Counted from the stretch's first letter, positions 33,886 to 43,654 are shown. The stretch is DNA of 64,000 nt from Polyangiaceae bacterium (GCA_020846005.1 JADLEQ010000043.1:124001-188000); one strand, 5' to 3'. Notes: generated by a model from the letters alone, not told the origin. Numbers and translations are program-made.

Positions 33886-35988
33886 ATGTCGGACGCCACC
33901 GACAAGGTCCGCGACGAGTTCTTCTCCGAGGCCCAGGAGATCATCGAGACCCTCTCGCGGAACCTCCTGGCGCTCGACGCGGCGCAGAAGGCAGGGGCCA
34001 CGGACCCTTCCCTCATCAACGAGGCGTTCCGCGCAGTCCACACGCTGAAGGGGCTCGCTGGCCTGTTCGGCGCGGCGCGGATGGGCGCCCTGTCGCACCG
34101 GCTGGAGGACGTGCTCGACGACCTGCGGCTCGGCCGCATGGACCTCGACCCGGTGGCGCTCGACGCCCTCTTCCGGTCGATCGACGTGTTTGGCGCCGTG
34201 CTCACCGCCGAGCGCAAGGAGGACGACGCGCCGCTCCCCGCGGTCGACGAGCTGCTCGAGCGCCTCGACCAGCTGGGCGCCGCAGCGCGGCGCGGGCAGG
34301 CGCCGTCCAGCGAGTACGATCTCGATCCCGGCCTCCTCGCCGTCCTCACGGAGTACGAGGAGCACCGCCTCCACGCCAACATCGAAGCGGGGTTCGCCCT
34401 CTATCGGCTCCGCGTGCAGTTCGAGCTCGTCAGCATCGATCGTGCGCTCGAGGAGATGAAGGAGCGCGCGAAGCGCCACGGCGAGATCATCACCTACCTC
34501 CCGACGGGCGAGGCCGCGAGCGCGGACTCGATCGAGCTGGATCTCCTGTTGGCGAGCAAGCGGGATCTCGCGGCGCTCATCGGCGCGCTCGGGGGCGACA
34601 ACGTCGTCATCGAGCCGATCCCCCGTCGCGCCCGGAGCGGGGGCGCGCACCGCCCGAGCGTGGCCCCGGCCGGCGCGGCGGGCCGCGCGCAGGAGCTGGC
34701 GTCGATCCCGGCCGCCGTCGAGCCCGTGCCCGCGCCGAGCGACCCGACGCTGCGCAGCGTCACGCAGACGGTGCGGGTCGACATCCGCAAGCTGGACAGC
34801 CTGATGAACACCGTGGGCGAGCTCGCGATGGTGCGGAGCGCGCTCCATCGGGTGTTCGAGCGCGTCCGGCGCGAGGGGCAGCGCCCGCTCGCGGCCGAGC
34901 TCCAGCGGCTCCACCGCACCTTCGAGCGCCGCCTCGCCGAGCTCCAGGACGGCATCCTCGAGGTGCGCATGGTCCCCCTCGGGCAGGTCTTCGACCGGCT
35001 GGCGCGCGTCGTCCGCCAGATCGGCCGTGAGCTGGGGAAGGAGATCCGCCTCGTCATCACGGGAGCCGAGACGGAGATCGACAAGCTGATCGTGGAGGAG
35101 CTCAGCGATCCGCTCATGCACATGATCCGGAACGCCATCGACCACGGCATCGAGGCTGCGGAGCGGCGCGCCAGCGTCGGGAAGCCCGCCGTCGGGACCA
35201 TCGCGCTGAACGCCTACCAGAAGGGCAATCACGTCATGATCGAGGTCGAGGACGACGGCCGCGGGATCGACGAGGAGGCGCTGGTGTCGCGCGCCGTGTC
35301 GCGCGGCATCGTCCAGGCCGCCGAGGTGCCGCAGCTCGCCCGTTCCGAGATCCTGGCGCTCATCTTCGTCCCCGGGTTCAGCACCCGCAACGAGGCGAGC
35401 GACGTGAGCGGCCGCGGCTTCGGCATGGACATCGTGAAGACGAACATCGCGAAGCTCGGCGGCGTCATCGACATCCAGAGCGAGCCTGGCATCGGCACCA
35501 AGCTCACGATCACGCTGCCGATCACGCTCGCGATCGTGAGCGCGCTGCTCGTCCGGGTGGCGGACCACGTGTACGCGCTCCCGCTCGCGACCGTCTCCGA
35601 GGCGATCGCCTTCGATCCGGCCGGCGTACGCGTGGTCGACCGGCGAGAGGTGATGACGCTGCGCGGCGCGACGCTCCAGCTCTGCCGGCTGGATCGGCTG
35701 TTCGGGCTGGGCGCGCGCCCGGGCGAGGCGGGGGGCGCCCCGCGACGGTTCGTCGTCGTGGTGAACGTCGGCGCCCGGCGGCTCGGGCTGATCGTCGACC
35801 ACCTCTTCGGCCAGCAGGACATCGTGATCAAGGCGCTCGGGGCGTCGCTCGCCAGCGTGAAGGGCTTCGCCGGGGCCACCGAGCTCGGCGACCAGCGGGT
35901 CGGGCTCGTGCTCGACGCGGCCTCGCTGATCGAGGAGGTGCTGGCCTCGCACGACGCACACCGACCGGAGGCCTCGCTACATGGCTGA
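33886..35988 (+). CDS. cheA: chemotaxis-type histidine kinase CheA
   Basis: 700 residues. The HPt domain carries the phosphorylated His near 52 (AFRAVHTLKGLAGLFG). A poorly conserved region at about 135-250 occupies the P2 position. The dimerisation domain (VRVDIRKLDSLMNTVGELAM), HATPase domain (PLMHMIRNAIDHGIE, VEDDGRGID, GRGFGMDIVKTNI) and CheW-like P5 domain (from about 530) follow. It should phosphorylate the upstream CheY-like protein and CheB. It overlaps cheW by 8 nt. No receptor gene is present, so inputs come from MCPs elsewhere or from other scaffolds. Confidence 0.95.
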   Translation: MSDATDKVRDEFFSEAQEIIETLSRNLLALDAAQKAGATDPSLINEAFRAVHTLKGLAGLFGAARMGALSHRLEDVLDDLRLGRMDLDPVALDALFRSIDVFGAVLTAERKEDDAPLPAVDELLERLDQLGAAARRGQAPSSEYDLDPGLLAVLTEYEEHRLHANIEAGFALYRLRVQFELVSIDRALEEMKERAKRHGEIITYLPTGEAASADSIELDLLLASKRDLAALIGALGGDNVVIEPIPRRARSGGAHRPSVAPAGAAGRAQELASIPAAVEPVPAPSDPTLRSVTQTVRVDIRKLDSLMNTVGELAMVRSALHRVFERVRREGQRPLAAELQRLHRTFERRLAELQDGILEVRMVPLGQVFDRLARVVRQIGRELGKEIRLVITGAETEIDKLIVEELSDPLMHMIRNAIDHGIEAAERRASVGKPAVGTIALNAYQKGNHVMIEVEDDGRGIDEEALVSRAVSRGIVQAAEVPQLARSEILALIFVPGFSTRNEASDVSGRGFGMDIVKTNIAKLGGVIDIQSEPGIGTKLTITLPITLAIVSALLVRVADHVYALPLATVSEAIAFDPAGVRVVDRREVMTLRGATLQLCRLDRLFGLGARPGEAGGAPRRFVVVVNVGARRLGLIVDHLFGQQDIVIKALGASLASVKGFAGATELGDQRVGLVLDAASLIEEVLASHDAHRPEASLHG

Positions 35989-36496
35989 TCTCGCGAGGAC
36001 GGGGTCGGCCCGCGCGCTCCGCCGCCACGCGGGGCACCAGACGGGCGCCGTCCGGGAGCTGCTCGGCTTCGTCCTGGCCGGGGACGCGTACGCGGTCGAT
36101 CTCACCCGGATCCGCGAGATCCTCACGCCGCCGCCGCTCACCCGGGTCCCGCGCGCGGCGGCGGACGTCCTGGGCCTGTGCAGCGTGCGCGGGCTGCTCG
36201 TCACCGTCCTCGATCTCCGGCGGTGCGTCGGCGTGGCGGAGTCCGCGCCCACTCGCCGGACGCGGCTGCTGCTCACGGAGGCGGAGGGCGGCGAGGTGCT
36301 GGGCTTGCTCGTCGACGAGGTCCACCAGGTGGTGCGCCTCGGCCACGGAGAGGTCGAGCCAGCGAGCAGCCTGGGCGCAGACATGGGGGACCACGTCATG
36401 GGCGTGGGCCGCCGCGACGGAGCGATGATCGTCATCCTCGATCTGGCCGTGCTGCTGGCGCGGCGCCCATCGGGGGCAGGAGTGCGCGATGGCTAG
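35981..36496 (+). CDS. cheW: CheW-like coupling protein (first copy)
   Basis: 171 residues. After a basic N-terminal extension (about 1-25), the CheW fold appears: LLGFVLAGDAYAVDLTRIREIL, PLTRVPRAAADVLGLCSVRG, TVLDLRRCVG and LGLLVDEVHQVVRL. CheW bridges receptors and CheA P5. It overlaps both cheA and the second cheW by 8 nt. The Cys in GLCSVRG replaces a usual Asn/Val of the conserved V-x-N-x-R-G turn. Confidence 0.9.
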   Translation: MADLARTGSARALRRHAGHQTGAVRELLGFVLAGDAYAVDLTRIREILTPPPLTRVPRAAADVLGLCSVRGLLVTVLDLRRCVGVAESAPTRRTRLLLTEAEGGEVLGLLVDEVHQVVRLGHGEVEPASSLGADMGDHVMGVGRRDGAMIVILDLAVLLARRPSGAGVRDG

Positions 36497-36992
36497 CGAC
36501 AGGTCCAGGGCCGATCCGCAGAAGAGCCTCGTCGGCTTCGCCGTGGGCGAGGTGGCGTACGCGGTGCCGATCTCGCACGTGCGCGAGATCGTGAACCCGC
36601 TCCCGCTCACGGCGCTCCCGCACTCCCCGGCGGCGGTCGCCGGGGTCGCGGACCACCGCGGTGAGGTCGTTCCGGTGATCGATCTGCGCGCCCGGTTCGG
36701 TCTCGAGCCGAGGCCGGACCCACGTCGGTGCAAGTGGGTGCTGGTCGAGGTCGAGGGCAGGGTCGTCGGCCTGGCCGTCGATCAGGTGACGGACGTGTTC
36801 GGGACCGGCGGCGCCCCGCTCAAGCCGGCGCCCGCGCTCGGCCCCGGAGACTCGGATCGGGGGATCGTCGGGGTCACCTCGCGCGAGGGGGTGCTGACGA
36901 TGGTGCTCGACGTGACGCGCTTCGATCAGCTCGCGGCGACCGCGCGCGCCTCGTCGCCGCCACGGTCGGGTCGGCCAGGGCCGGCGCCATGA
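36489..36992 (+). CDS. cheW: CheW-like coupling protein (second copy)
   Basis: 167 residues with the same fold: LVGFAVGEVAYAVPISHVREIVNPLPLTALP-type N-half, VAGVADHRGEVVPVIDLRARFGL, WVLVEVEGRVVGLAVDQVTDVF. Identity with the preceding CheW is low, so these are not a recent duplication. Two CheW proteins may link the kinase to different receptors or to the HEAT protein encoded next, whose start overlaps this stop (ATGA). Confidence 0.9.
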   Translation: MASDRSRADPQKSLVGFAVGEVAYAVPISHVREIVNPLPLTALPHSPAAVAGVADHRGEVVPVIDLRARFGLEPRPDPRRCKWVLVEVEGRVVGLAVDQVTDVFGTGGAPLKPAPALGPGDSDRGIVGVTSREGVLTMVLDVTRFDQLAATARASSPPRSGRPGPAP

Positions 36993-39085
36993 GCCCGGCG
37001 GAGGTGGCGCGCGCGCTCGCCTCGGCGGAGCCGGAGGAGCGGAGGCTCGGGGCCGCGCACCTGGGGCTGCTCCCGGCTCGCGAGGCCGCGCCGCTGTTGC
37101 CCAGGGCGCTGGCGGACGCCGACTGGCGTGTCCGGAAGGAGGCGGTCCTGTCGGCGATCCGGCAGGAGGGCGCGTCCGAGGTGCTCGACGCGCTGCTCGG
37201 CGCCCTGGCGCCGGGGGACGACGTAGGTCTACGGAACGCGGCGGTGGAGGCGCTCGCGGGCTCAGGGCTCGCCGCGGTGACGCGGGTCGCGCGAGCGGCG
37301 CCCGGCCTCGACGAGGACGGCCGCAAGCTCGCTGCAGAGGCGCTCGGGCGCTCGGGGCTGCCCGAGGCGCTCCCGGCGCTCCAGGCGCTCGCCCGTGATC
37401 CGGACCCCAACGTTCGCGTCGCCGCCGTCGACGCGGTCGGCCTCGCCGGGGCGGTCGCGCCGGAGCGCGCGGCCCCGGTCCTGCTGCTCGCGCTCGACGC
37501 GGGGCCCGTCGTCGAGAGGATCTCCGCGCTCGACGGGCTCACGCGGCTCGGCGTCGCGCTCCCGTGGGAGCGGCTCGAGGCGCTGCGCGGCGCTCAGGAG
37601 CTCCGTCGCTCGGTGCTCGAGGCCGCCGCGCTCATCGATGATCCGCGCGCCGCGCCGTTCCTGGTGGAGGCGTTCGCGACTGCGCGCGGCACGCTGCGGA
37701 CCGTCGCCCTCGTCGCGCTCGACGGGTGGTTGGCGCGCGACCCGGCGCGGTTCGAGCTCGTGCGCCGCGCGCTCCACGCCCGCGAGGAGGACGCTACCGC
37801 CCTGTTGCTCGAGGCCGTGCGCTCGCCGGACGAGCTGACACGCCGGGCGGCGTTCTCCAGCGCCGCTGCGCTGCGCACCGCGCCGTGTGTGCGCGCGCTC
37901 GTCGACGCGATGGCGGATCCGCGCGTCGCTGGATCCGCCGAGCTGGCGCTCCTGCACGCCGACGAGGTCGCGGCAGCGGCGCTCGCCGCCGCGCTCACCG
38001 ACGGGCCCTCGGAGCTGGCGGCGCGGCGCATCGAGCTGCTCGGGAGGCTGGCCGTAGGCGAGGCGTCGGCGTCGGTGTCGGCGGCGCTCGGCGCGCGCCT
38101 GGCGGACGCTTCGCCGGCCGTGCTGTCGGCGACGCTGCGCGCCCTCGGCGCCGTCGGCGAGGCGCCCGCGCTGGTCGAGGTGGCGCCGTGGGTCGACGCC
38201 GAAGATCCGCTGCTGGCGAAGGCGGCGGTCGCGTCGTTGTCGGACCTGGCGAGGCGCCACCCCGCGGCCGCGCGCGCGCTGGTGCACGGGCAGGGCGCCT
38301 CGATCCGCTCCCTCGGGGCGCGGGTGGTCGTGATCGGCGCGTTGGGCGGGAGCGGGGCGTCTCCCGAGGACGATCTCCGCGTCCTCACCGACGCGCTGTC
38401 GACGGGAGCGCCGCCGCTGCGCGCGGCGGCGCTCGACTCGCTCGCCGTCGTCGGGACGTCCCGCGCCGTCGAGGCGGCGGAGTTCGCGCTGGGGGATGAG
38501 GAGTGGTCGGTCCAACGGGCGGCCGTCCGCGCCCTCGGTCGCATCCGTCTCGCCGACGGTCGTGCTCCGGGGGGAGCGGTACTCCTGCGTCTGCTCGAGG
38601 CGCCGGGGAACGAGCGCCTCCACCCGGGCGCCGCCCGCGCGCTGGCCGAGACGGGTGATCCGGAGGCGTTCGCGAAGCTCCGTGCGCTGATCGCCAGTCG
38701 ATCGCCGGTCGTCGCCGTGGCGGCGGTCGACGCGCTCGCGACGTTCGACGATCCACGGCGCCTCGACGCGCTCTTCGCGGCGCTCGATCACGACGAGCCC
38801 GAGGTCGTAAAGGCAGCGCTCCACGGGCTGGCCGGCGCCGTCGATCCGCGCGTGGTCGCCCACCTCGGCGTGTGCCTCGAGCACCCCGCCTGGGATGTCC
38901 GTCGCCTCGCCGCCGATCTGCTCGGCGCCGTTGGATCGGACTCCGCGCACGCGCTGCTCCGGGCACACCAAGGCAAGGAGTCCGAGCCGCTCGTCCGCGA
39001 GTCGATCCAGCGAGCGCTCGGCGGGCGCGACGCCTACGGGCGGAGGTCGTCACCGCCTCCTCCTCACCCGGGGCGCGTCTCATGA
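36989..39085 (+). CDS. HEAT-repeat protein in the chemosensory operon
   Basis: 698 residues from ATG 36989, coupled by ATGA on both sides (cheW stop, cheR start). About 18-20 helical HEAT/PBS-lyase-type repeats run the full length (EERRLGAAHLGLLPAREAAPL; DADWRVRKEAVLSAI; DPDPNVRVAAVDAVG; DHDEPEVVKAALHGLAG; HPAWDVRRLAADLLGAVGSD). There are no membrane segments or catalytic motifs. Such solenoids bind other proteins; here it is probably a scaffold or input adaptor for CheA/CheW/CheR. HEAT proteins occur in some myxobacterial chemosensory clusters, but the role in this one is unknown. Confidence 0.8.
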   Translation: MSPAEVARALASAEPEERRLGAAHLGLLPAREAAPLLPRALADADWRVRKEAVLSAIRQEGASEVLDALLGALAPGDDVGLRNAAVEALAGSGLAAVTRVARAAPGLDEDGRKLAAEALGRSGLPEALPALQALARDPDPNVRVAAVDAVGLAGAVAPERAAPVLLLALDAGPVVERISALDGLTRLGVALPWERLEALRGAQELRRSVLEAAALIDDPRAAPFLVEAFATARGTLRTVALVALDGWLARDPARFELVRRALHAREEDATALLLEAVRSPDELTRRAAFSSAAALRTAPCVRALVDAMADPRVAGSAELALLHADEVAAAALAAALTDGPSELAARRIELLGRLAVGEASASVSAALGARLADASPAVLSATLRALGAVGEAPALVEVAPWVDAEDPLLAKAAVASLSDLARRHPAAARALVHGQGASIRSLGARVVVIGALGGSGASPEDDLRVLTDALSTGAPPLRAAALDSLAVVGTSRAVEAAEFALGDEEWSVQRAAVRALGRIRLADGRAPGGAVLLRLLEAPGNERLHPGAARALAETGDPEAFAKLRALIASRSPVVAVAAVDALATFDDPRRLDALFAALDHDEPEVVKAALHGLAGAVDPRVVAHLGVCLEHPAWDVRRLAADLLGAVGSDSAHALLRAHQGKESEPLVRESIQRALGGRDAYGRRSSPPPPHPGRVS

Positions 39086-39966
39086 ACGCCGTCGCCGATC
39101 CGTCTCCGCATCGGCTCCGTGTCGAGGAGTTCCGCCTCCTGCGCGATCTGTTCCGTGAGCGCGCCGGGCTCCAGTTCGGGGACGAATCGCTGTTCGGTTT
39201 CGATCGCCGCCTCGGTGAGCGGGTGGCCGCGCTCGGACTCGGCGGCTTCGCGGAGTACTACCGCTACCTGCGGTTCGACCCGCGCGGCTCGACGGAGGTC
39301 GAGCAGGCGCTCGATCTGCTCACCACGAAGGAGACCTACTTCTTCCGCCAGTCGTACCAGCTCGACGCGTTCGCGCGTGAGCTACTGCCACGGCTCGCCG
39401 CCCAGGCGAGCGGGCGCCGTCGCCTGACGCTCTGGAGCGCGGGTTGCTCCACGGGCGAGGAGGCCTACACGCTCGCCATCCTCGCCTGCGAGTCCGGCCT
39501 GTTCGAGGGCTGGGATCTCCGCATCGTCGGGAGCGACATCTCGCGCACGAACGTGGCTCACGCTCGCCGCGGCGTGTACCGGGAGAGCTCCTTCCGGACG
39601 ACCTCGAAGGAGATGCGGCGGGCGTACTTCGACGAGCGGGAGGACGGCTGGCACGTGCGTGACTCGATCCGGAGGCTCTGTCACTTCGGGCAGCTCAACC
39701 TCCTGGATGGCACGCGCACGGCCATCGTCGGTCGGGTGGACGCCGTGTTCTGCAGGAACGTGCTCATCTATTTCGACGCCTTCTCCCGGCGGCGCGTGAT
39801 CGACCACCTCTACGAGCGGCTCGTCCCGGGGGGCTACCTCCTCCTCGGCCACTCGGAGTCCCTACTGAACGTCTCGACGGCGTTCGAGCTGGTTCACCTG
39901 ACGGAGGACCTCGTCTATCGTAGGCCGATGGCCTCGGAGCGTCGCAGCGGGAGCCCCCCCCGATGA
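39082..39966 (+). CDS. cheR: chemoreceptor-type methyltransferase CheR
   Basis: 294 residues. The N-terminal helical domain (about 10-85) is followed by the SAM-binding fold: LTLWSAGCSTGEEAYTLAI (motif I), IVGSDISRTNVAHARRGVY and VFCRNVLIYF, then GGYLLLGHSESL. CheR methylates receptor glutamates using S-adenosylmethionine. The early segment FDPRGSTEVEQALDLLTTKETYFFR matches the family. It overlaps cheB by ATGA. With CheB it provides adaptation, implying that the missing receptor is of the methyl-accepting kind. Confidence 0.93.
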   Translation: MNAVADPSPHRLRVEEFRLLRDLFRERAGLQFGDESLFGFDRRLGERVAALGLGGFAEYYRYLRFDPRGSTEVEQALDLLTTKETYFFRQSYQLDAFARELLPRLAAQASGRRRLTLWSAGCSTGEEAYTLAILACESGLFEGWDLRIVGSDISRTNVAHARRGVYRESSFRTTSKEMRRAYFDEREDGWHVRDSIRRLCHFGQLNLLDGTRTAIVGRVDAVFCRNVLIYFDAFSRRRVIDHLYERLVPGGYLLLGHSESLLNVSTAFELVHLTEDLVYRRPMASERRSGSPPR

Positions 39967-41030
39967 CCTCCGGCGCGGACGCCGAGCGCCCGCTCCGGCT
40001 GCTCGTGGTGGACGACTCGGCGTTCAATCGCCGCAACATCGCCGAGATGCTCTCGACCGCGGCGGGCGTCGAGATCGCGGGCAAGGCCGCCGACGGCGAG
40101 GAGGCGCTCCGGCTCGCGCTCCAGCTCCGCCCCGACGCGATCACGCTCGATCTGGAGATGCCGCGCATGGACGGGTTCACGTTCCTGCGCATCCTGATGA
40201 GCAAGCTGCCCACCCCGGTCATCGTCGTGTCGAGCTACAGCCAGAAGGAGAACGTCTTCAAGGCGCTGGAGCTGGGGGCGCTCGACTTCGTCGCGAAACC
40301 CGAGCGGCTGCTCGAGGGAGACCTCCACGCGCTCCGCGCCGAGCTCGTGCAGAAGGTGATGATGGTGCGCGGCTTGCGCATGGCGGCCCTCGCGACCCGC
40401 AGGCCGCTCGACTCCCGGTCGCACGTCGCGCCGCCCCCGCGAGAGCCGGGGTTGGCGCCGCCGCGCTGGGTGGTCGGGATCGCCTCGAGCACGGGTGGGC
40501 CCTCGGCGCTGATGGAAGTGTTCCAGCGGCTGCCCGCGCGTTCGCGCGCCGGCTTCGTCATGGCGCAGCACATGCCGGACAAGTTCACTCGGACTTTCGC
40601 CGAGCGCCTCGACAAGCGCAGCGCCGTGCGCGTCACCGAGGCAGCGGACCAGGACGCTCTCGGCGCCGGCGTGGCGCTCCTCTGCCCGGGCCGGCAGTGC
40701 ATGGAGCTGGTGGGGAGCGTTGGGGATCTTCGCGTGCGAGTCGGCCCGGCGCTGCCCGAGGATCGCTACGTCCCGAGCGCCGATCGGCTCCTCGCGAGCG
40801 TGGCGCGGGTGGCGGGGAGCCGGGCGCTCGGCGTGATCCTGACGGGCATGGGCGACGACGGCGTCCAGGGAGCGCGCGCGATCCTCGCGGCCGGGGGCAC
40901 CGTCCTCGCCGAGAGCGAGGAGACTGCGGTGGTCTACGGCATGCCGGGCGCGGCCGTTCGCGCGGGCGTCGTTACCAGCGCGCTGCCGCTCCCGGCGATC
41001 GCGGATCACCTGGCGACCCTCGGCGCCTGA
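39963..41030 (+). CDS. cheB: chemotaxis-type methylesterase CheB
   Basis: 355 residues. The receiver domain has DD in LLVVDDSAFNRR, the phospho-Asp near 63 (ITLDLEMPRMDGF) and Lys in FVAKPERL. The esterase domain has the catalytic Ser in GIASSTGGPSALMEV (near 176), His in MAQHMPDKFTRTFAERLD and Asp in LTGMGDDGVQGA. It removes methyl groups from receptors when phosphorylated by CheA. It is the last gene of the operon. Confidence 0.94.
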   Translation: MTSGADAERPLRLLVVDDSAFNRRNIAEMLSTAAGVEIAGKAADGEEALRLALQLRPDAITLDLEMPRMDGFTFLRILMSKLPTPVIVVSSYSQKENVFKALELGALDFVAKPERLLEGDLHALRAELVQKVMMVRGLRMAALATRRPLDSRSHVAPPPREPGLAPPRWVVGIASSTGGPSALMEVFQRLPARSRAGFVMAQHMPDKFTRTFAERLDKRSAVRVTEAADQDALGAGVALLCPGRQCMELVGSVGDLRVRVGPALPEDRYVPSADRLLASVARVAGSRALGVILTGMGDDGVQGARAILAAGGTVLAESEETAVVYGMPGAAVRAGVVTSALPLPAIADHLATLGA

Positions 41031-41046
41031 GCGAGCCCGCGGCGGG

Positions 41047-41075
41047 TTGACACCGCACCGACCGGGCGCATCTTG
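41047..41075 (+). promoter_or_regulatory. possible promoter upstream of the hsp20 pair
   Basis: A perfect TTGACA (41047-41052) is followed after 17 nt by ATCTTG (41070-41075); GGCGCATCTT here also weakly resembles a heat-shock -10. The predicted leader to ATG 41222 would be about 140 nt. The -10 is poor, so this is tentative. Confidence 0.3.
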
Positions 41076-41221
41076 CGGCCATCCCACGACGCACCCGGCG
41101 GCCGCTCCGGCGCCCCGCGCGCGAGCGGGGCGCCCCACGGCGGGTCGCTCCGGGTGGGGTGAGCCACGAGGACCGGGCCGTCGTCGCACGCGAGCCGCGC
41201 CCGGCAGAGAAAGGAGTCGCC

Positions 41222-41653
41222 ATGTTCGGAACGTTGAGTCAGCTCGAACGCACCCTGTATGGAATGGACCAGCTCCGTCGCGAGCTCGATCGCGCCTTCG
41301 ACGGCGTCGCTCGTCGGGAGGCCACGCAGGAGCACCCTCCGGCGGATCTGCGCGATCGTGGGGCGAGCTTCGTCCTCACGATGGACGTGCCCGGCGTGGC
41401 CCGCGAGGCGCTCGACCTCACGCTGACGGGCGACGTGCTCACGGTGACGGGAGCGCGCGAGCTGAAGAGGCAGGAGGGCCACTCCGCCCACCGCCAGGAG
41501 CGGAGGTCGTACCGGATCGCCAGGAGCTTCGCCCTCCCGCAGAAGGTGGACGCCGAGAGGGTCACGGCCAGGCTCGAGCACGGCGTCCTGGAGATCGAGC
41601 TCCCGAAGGCGCCCGAGCTCCAACCGAGGAAGGTGGCCGTCCGCGCGGCGTGA
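41222..41653 (+). CDS. Hsp20/alpha-crystallin small heat-shock protein (first copy)
   Basis: 143 residues from ATG 41222, with AAAGGAG 6-7 nt upstream. The alpha-crystallin domain spans about 40-130: FVLTMDVPGVAREALDLTL, VLTVTGARELKRQEG, RRSYRIARSFALPQKVD and LEHGVLEIELPKAPE, the A-x-x-x-n-GVL signature being intact. Such proteins hold unfolding clients as ATP-independent oligomers. It is followed after 34 nt by a second, divergent Hsp20; the two may co-assemble. Confidence 0.93.
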   Translation: MFGTLSQLERTLYGMDQLRRELDRAFDGVARREATQEHPPADLRDRGASFVLTMDVPGVAREALDLTLTGDVLTVTGARELKRQEGHSAHRQERRSYRIARSFALPQKVDAERVTARLEHGVLEIELPKAPELQPRKVAVRAA

Positions 41654-41687
41654 GCCGGTCGACCGCCAGGAAGGAGAACGAACGATC

Positions 41688-42050
41688 ATGTCGAACCCCG
41701 CAGTGTCACGAACCGAGTCCGTCGATCCCCGCGAGGTGGAGGTCGCCCCGCGCGTGGACGTGTACGAGAACGACCGCGAATACCTCGTCGTCGCGGACCT
41801 GCCCGGCGTCGCGCCCGCGGGGCTCGCCGTTGGCCTCGACGACCACGAGCTATCGCTCGACGCGCGGCGCGTGGCGCCGGTGACGGTCGAGGGCGCCGAG
41901 TACCTGCTGCGGTACCGGCGCAGCTTCCGTATCCCGGCCACGGTCGACGCCGCCCGGATCGACGCGGCGCTCGCCGGCGGGGTCCTCGAGCTGCGCCTGC
42001 CGAAGTCGGCGGCGGCCCGGCCCCGGCGCATCGACGTTCGCGTGAGCTGA
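41688..42050 (+). CDS. Hsp20/alpha-crystallin small heat-shock protein (second copy)
   Basis: 120 residues, with AGGAAGGAG about 9 nt before ATG 41688. Domain: [47 protein letters not shown] and [13 protein letters not shown], ending RRIDVRVS (an I-x-V-type C-terminal anchor). It is shorter than its neighbour and lacks most of the N-terminal arm. Pairs of unequal Hsp20 genes are common in environmental bacteria. A strong hairpin follows. Confidence 0.92.
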   Translation: MSNPAVSRTESVDPREVEVAPRVDVYENDREYLVVADLPGVAPAGLAVGLDDHELSLDARRVAPVTVEGAEYLLRYRRSFRIPATVDAARIDAALAGGVLELRLPKSAAARPRRIDVRVS

Positions 42051-42103
42051 GCCGGCGCGGCGGCCGCCGAGCGGGCGGGGCGCAGCGCCGCGCCCGAGCG
42101 GTC

Positions 42104-42141
42104 CCCCGGGCGCCCCGCCGTGTCCGGCACGGCGCCCGGGG
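42104..42141 (+). terminator. GC-rich hairpin after the hsp20 pair
   Basis: CCCCGGGCG (42104-42112) pairs with CGCCCGGGG (42133-42141), and CCGTG (42118-42122) with CACGG (42128-42132), around the loop TCCGG; there is a 5-nt bulge. No T-run follows, so it may be a processing or attenuation structure rather than a simple terminator. Confidence 0.38.
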
Positions 42142-42205
42142 CTCCCGGCGCGTCGCCGAGCGCCCGCGCGCCGCCCCCTTCCGGCGGGCGGCGCGCGGAG
42201 CCATC

Positions 42206-43609
42206 ATGCCCGCGATGCTCACTCGGATCGCCGGGCTCGTCGCGCTGGGCTGCCTCGCGCTGAGCGCTGGCTGCGGTCCCCGCGGCGAAGCAGCGACCGG
42301 CGTCGACCCTCACGCGGGGCGGGACGGCGGCGTCCTGCCGAGCCCCGGCATGGGAGGCGTCTCCATCGCGGACGTGGTGGAGCGCGCGATCCCCTCGGTC
42401 GTGAACATCGCCCTCACCAAGCGCGGCGAGCCGCCGCCACCGGCGGCGGGGCCGGGCGGGGGCAAGCGCGCGCCGCACGGGCTCGGCTCGGGCGTCGCCG
42501 TCGCGCCGGGGATCGTCTTGACCAACAACCACGTCGTCGCGGAGGCGGAGGAGATCCGCATCACCACGTACGACCGCAGGGAGCTCACGGCGACCGTCGT
42601 GGGGACGGACCCCAAGAGCGACCTCGCGGTGCTCCGCATCCAGGGCGACGCCAGCGCGCTCCGCCCCATCGAGCTCGGCGACTCGTCGCGCCTCAGGTTG
42701 GGCGACGTGGTGATCGCGATCGGGAACCCGTTCGGCGTAGGGCAGACGGTCACGATGGGCATCGTCTCCGCCATGGGTCGCGCGGAGATGGGGATCGTGG
42801 ACTACGAGGACTTCATCCAGACGGACGCCGCCATCAACCCCGGCAACTCCGGGGGCGCGCTCGTCGACATGGAGGGGCGCCTCGTGGGCATCAACACCGC
42901 GATCCTGTCGCGCACGGGGAGCTCCGTCGGCATCGGCTTCGCGATCCCCATGAGCATGGCGCGCCCCATCATGGAGAGCCTCCTGAAGACGGGCCGCGTC
43001 GTCCGTGGGTGGCTCGGCGTCTCCATCCAGGATGTCGACCCGGAGCTGGCCAAGGCGCTCGGGCTGCCGAAGCCGACCGGCGCGCTCATCTCGGACGTCG
43101 ATCCTGCCGGCCCCGCCGCGAAGGCCGGGCTGCAGCGCGGCGACGTCGTCCTGCGGGTCGACGGTGCGCCGGCAGAGTCCGCGTCGAAGCTCCGCAACGC
43201 GGTGGCGCTCCTCGGCGCGAAGCGCGGCGTCCGGCTCGAGATCCTGCGCCAGGGCAAGACGATCGCGGTCACGGTCGACCTCGCCGAGCTCCCCGGGGAG
43301 TCGGGCCCGGCGACCCCGATGAGCGGGGCCCTGGTCGACGGGGTCACCATGAGCGACGTGACACCGGAGCTGCGTGAGCGCTTCGGTCTCCCGCCGGAGC
43401 TCCAGCAGGGAGCGCTCGTCACCGCGATCGAGCCCAACAGCCAGGCGGCGCGGGCGGGGCTCCGAGCGGGCGACGTGATCCTCGAGGTGAACCGCCAGCG
43501 CGTCGAGTCGGTGGCGCGGTTCGGCGGCCTCTGGGGGGCCGCCAAGGGACGGACGCTGCTCCTCGTCCTGCGCGGAGGCGGGACGTTCTTCCTCATCGTG
43601 CAGCGCTGA
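42206..43609 (+). CDS. HtrA/DegP-type periplasmic serine protease, lipobox-containing
   Basis: 467 residues (ATG 42206 or 42215). The N-terminus has a lipobox-like end at C23 (LALSAGC). The trypsin-like domain has His near 109 ([11 protein letters not shown]), Asp near 138 (KSDLAVLRI) and Ser near 215 ([14 protein letters not shown]), a complete triad. Two PDZ domains follow ([16 protein letters not shown], about 270-360; [21 protein letters not shown], about 385-465), as in DegP/DegQ. It degrades or refolds misfolded envelope proteins. Lipidation would tether it, unlike E. coli DegP; this rests on the lipobox only. Location next to two hsp20 genes fits proteostasis. Confidence 0.93.
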   Translation: MPAMLTRIAGLVALGCLALSAGCGPRGEAATGVDPHAGRDGGVLPSPGMGGVSIADVVERAIPSVVNIALTKRGEPPPPAAGPGGGKRAPHGLGSGVAVAPGIVLTNNHVVAEAEEIRITTYDRRELTATVVGTDPKSDLAVLRIQGDASALRPIELGDSSRLRLGDVVIAIGNPFGVGQTVTMGIVSAMGRAEMGIVDYEDFIQTDAAINPGNSGGALVDMEGRLVGINTAILSRTGSSVGIGFAIPMSMARPIMESLLKTGRVVRGWLGVSIQDVDPELAKALGLPKPTGALISDVDPAGPAAKAGLQRGDVVLRVDGAPAESASKLRNAVALLGAKRGVRLEILRQGKTIAVTVDLAELPGESGPATPMSGALVDGVTMSDVTPELRERFGLPPELQQGALVTAIEPNSQAARAGLRAGDVILEVNRQRVESVARFGGLWGAAKGRTLLLVLRGGGTFFLIVQR

Positions 43610-43654
43610 GGGCGGCCCGCGCCCGTCGTGCGCGGCGCGGCGCGCGGGGATCGT

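Noticed and set aside
31497-34382. 961-residue minus-strand frame over the aldehyde dehydrogenase and cheA
   Set aside because: Crosses two well-supported genes and has the composition of high-GC shadow frames.
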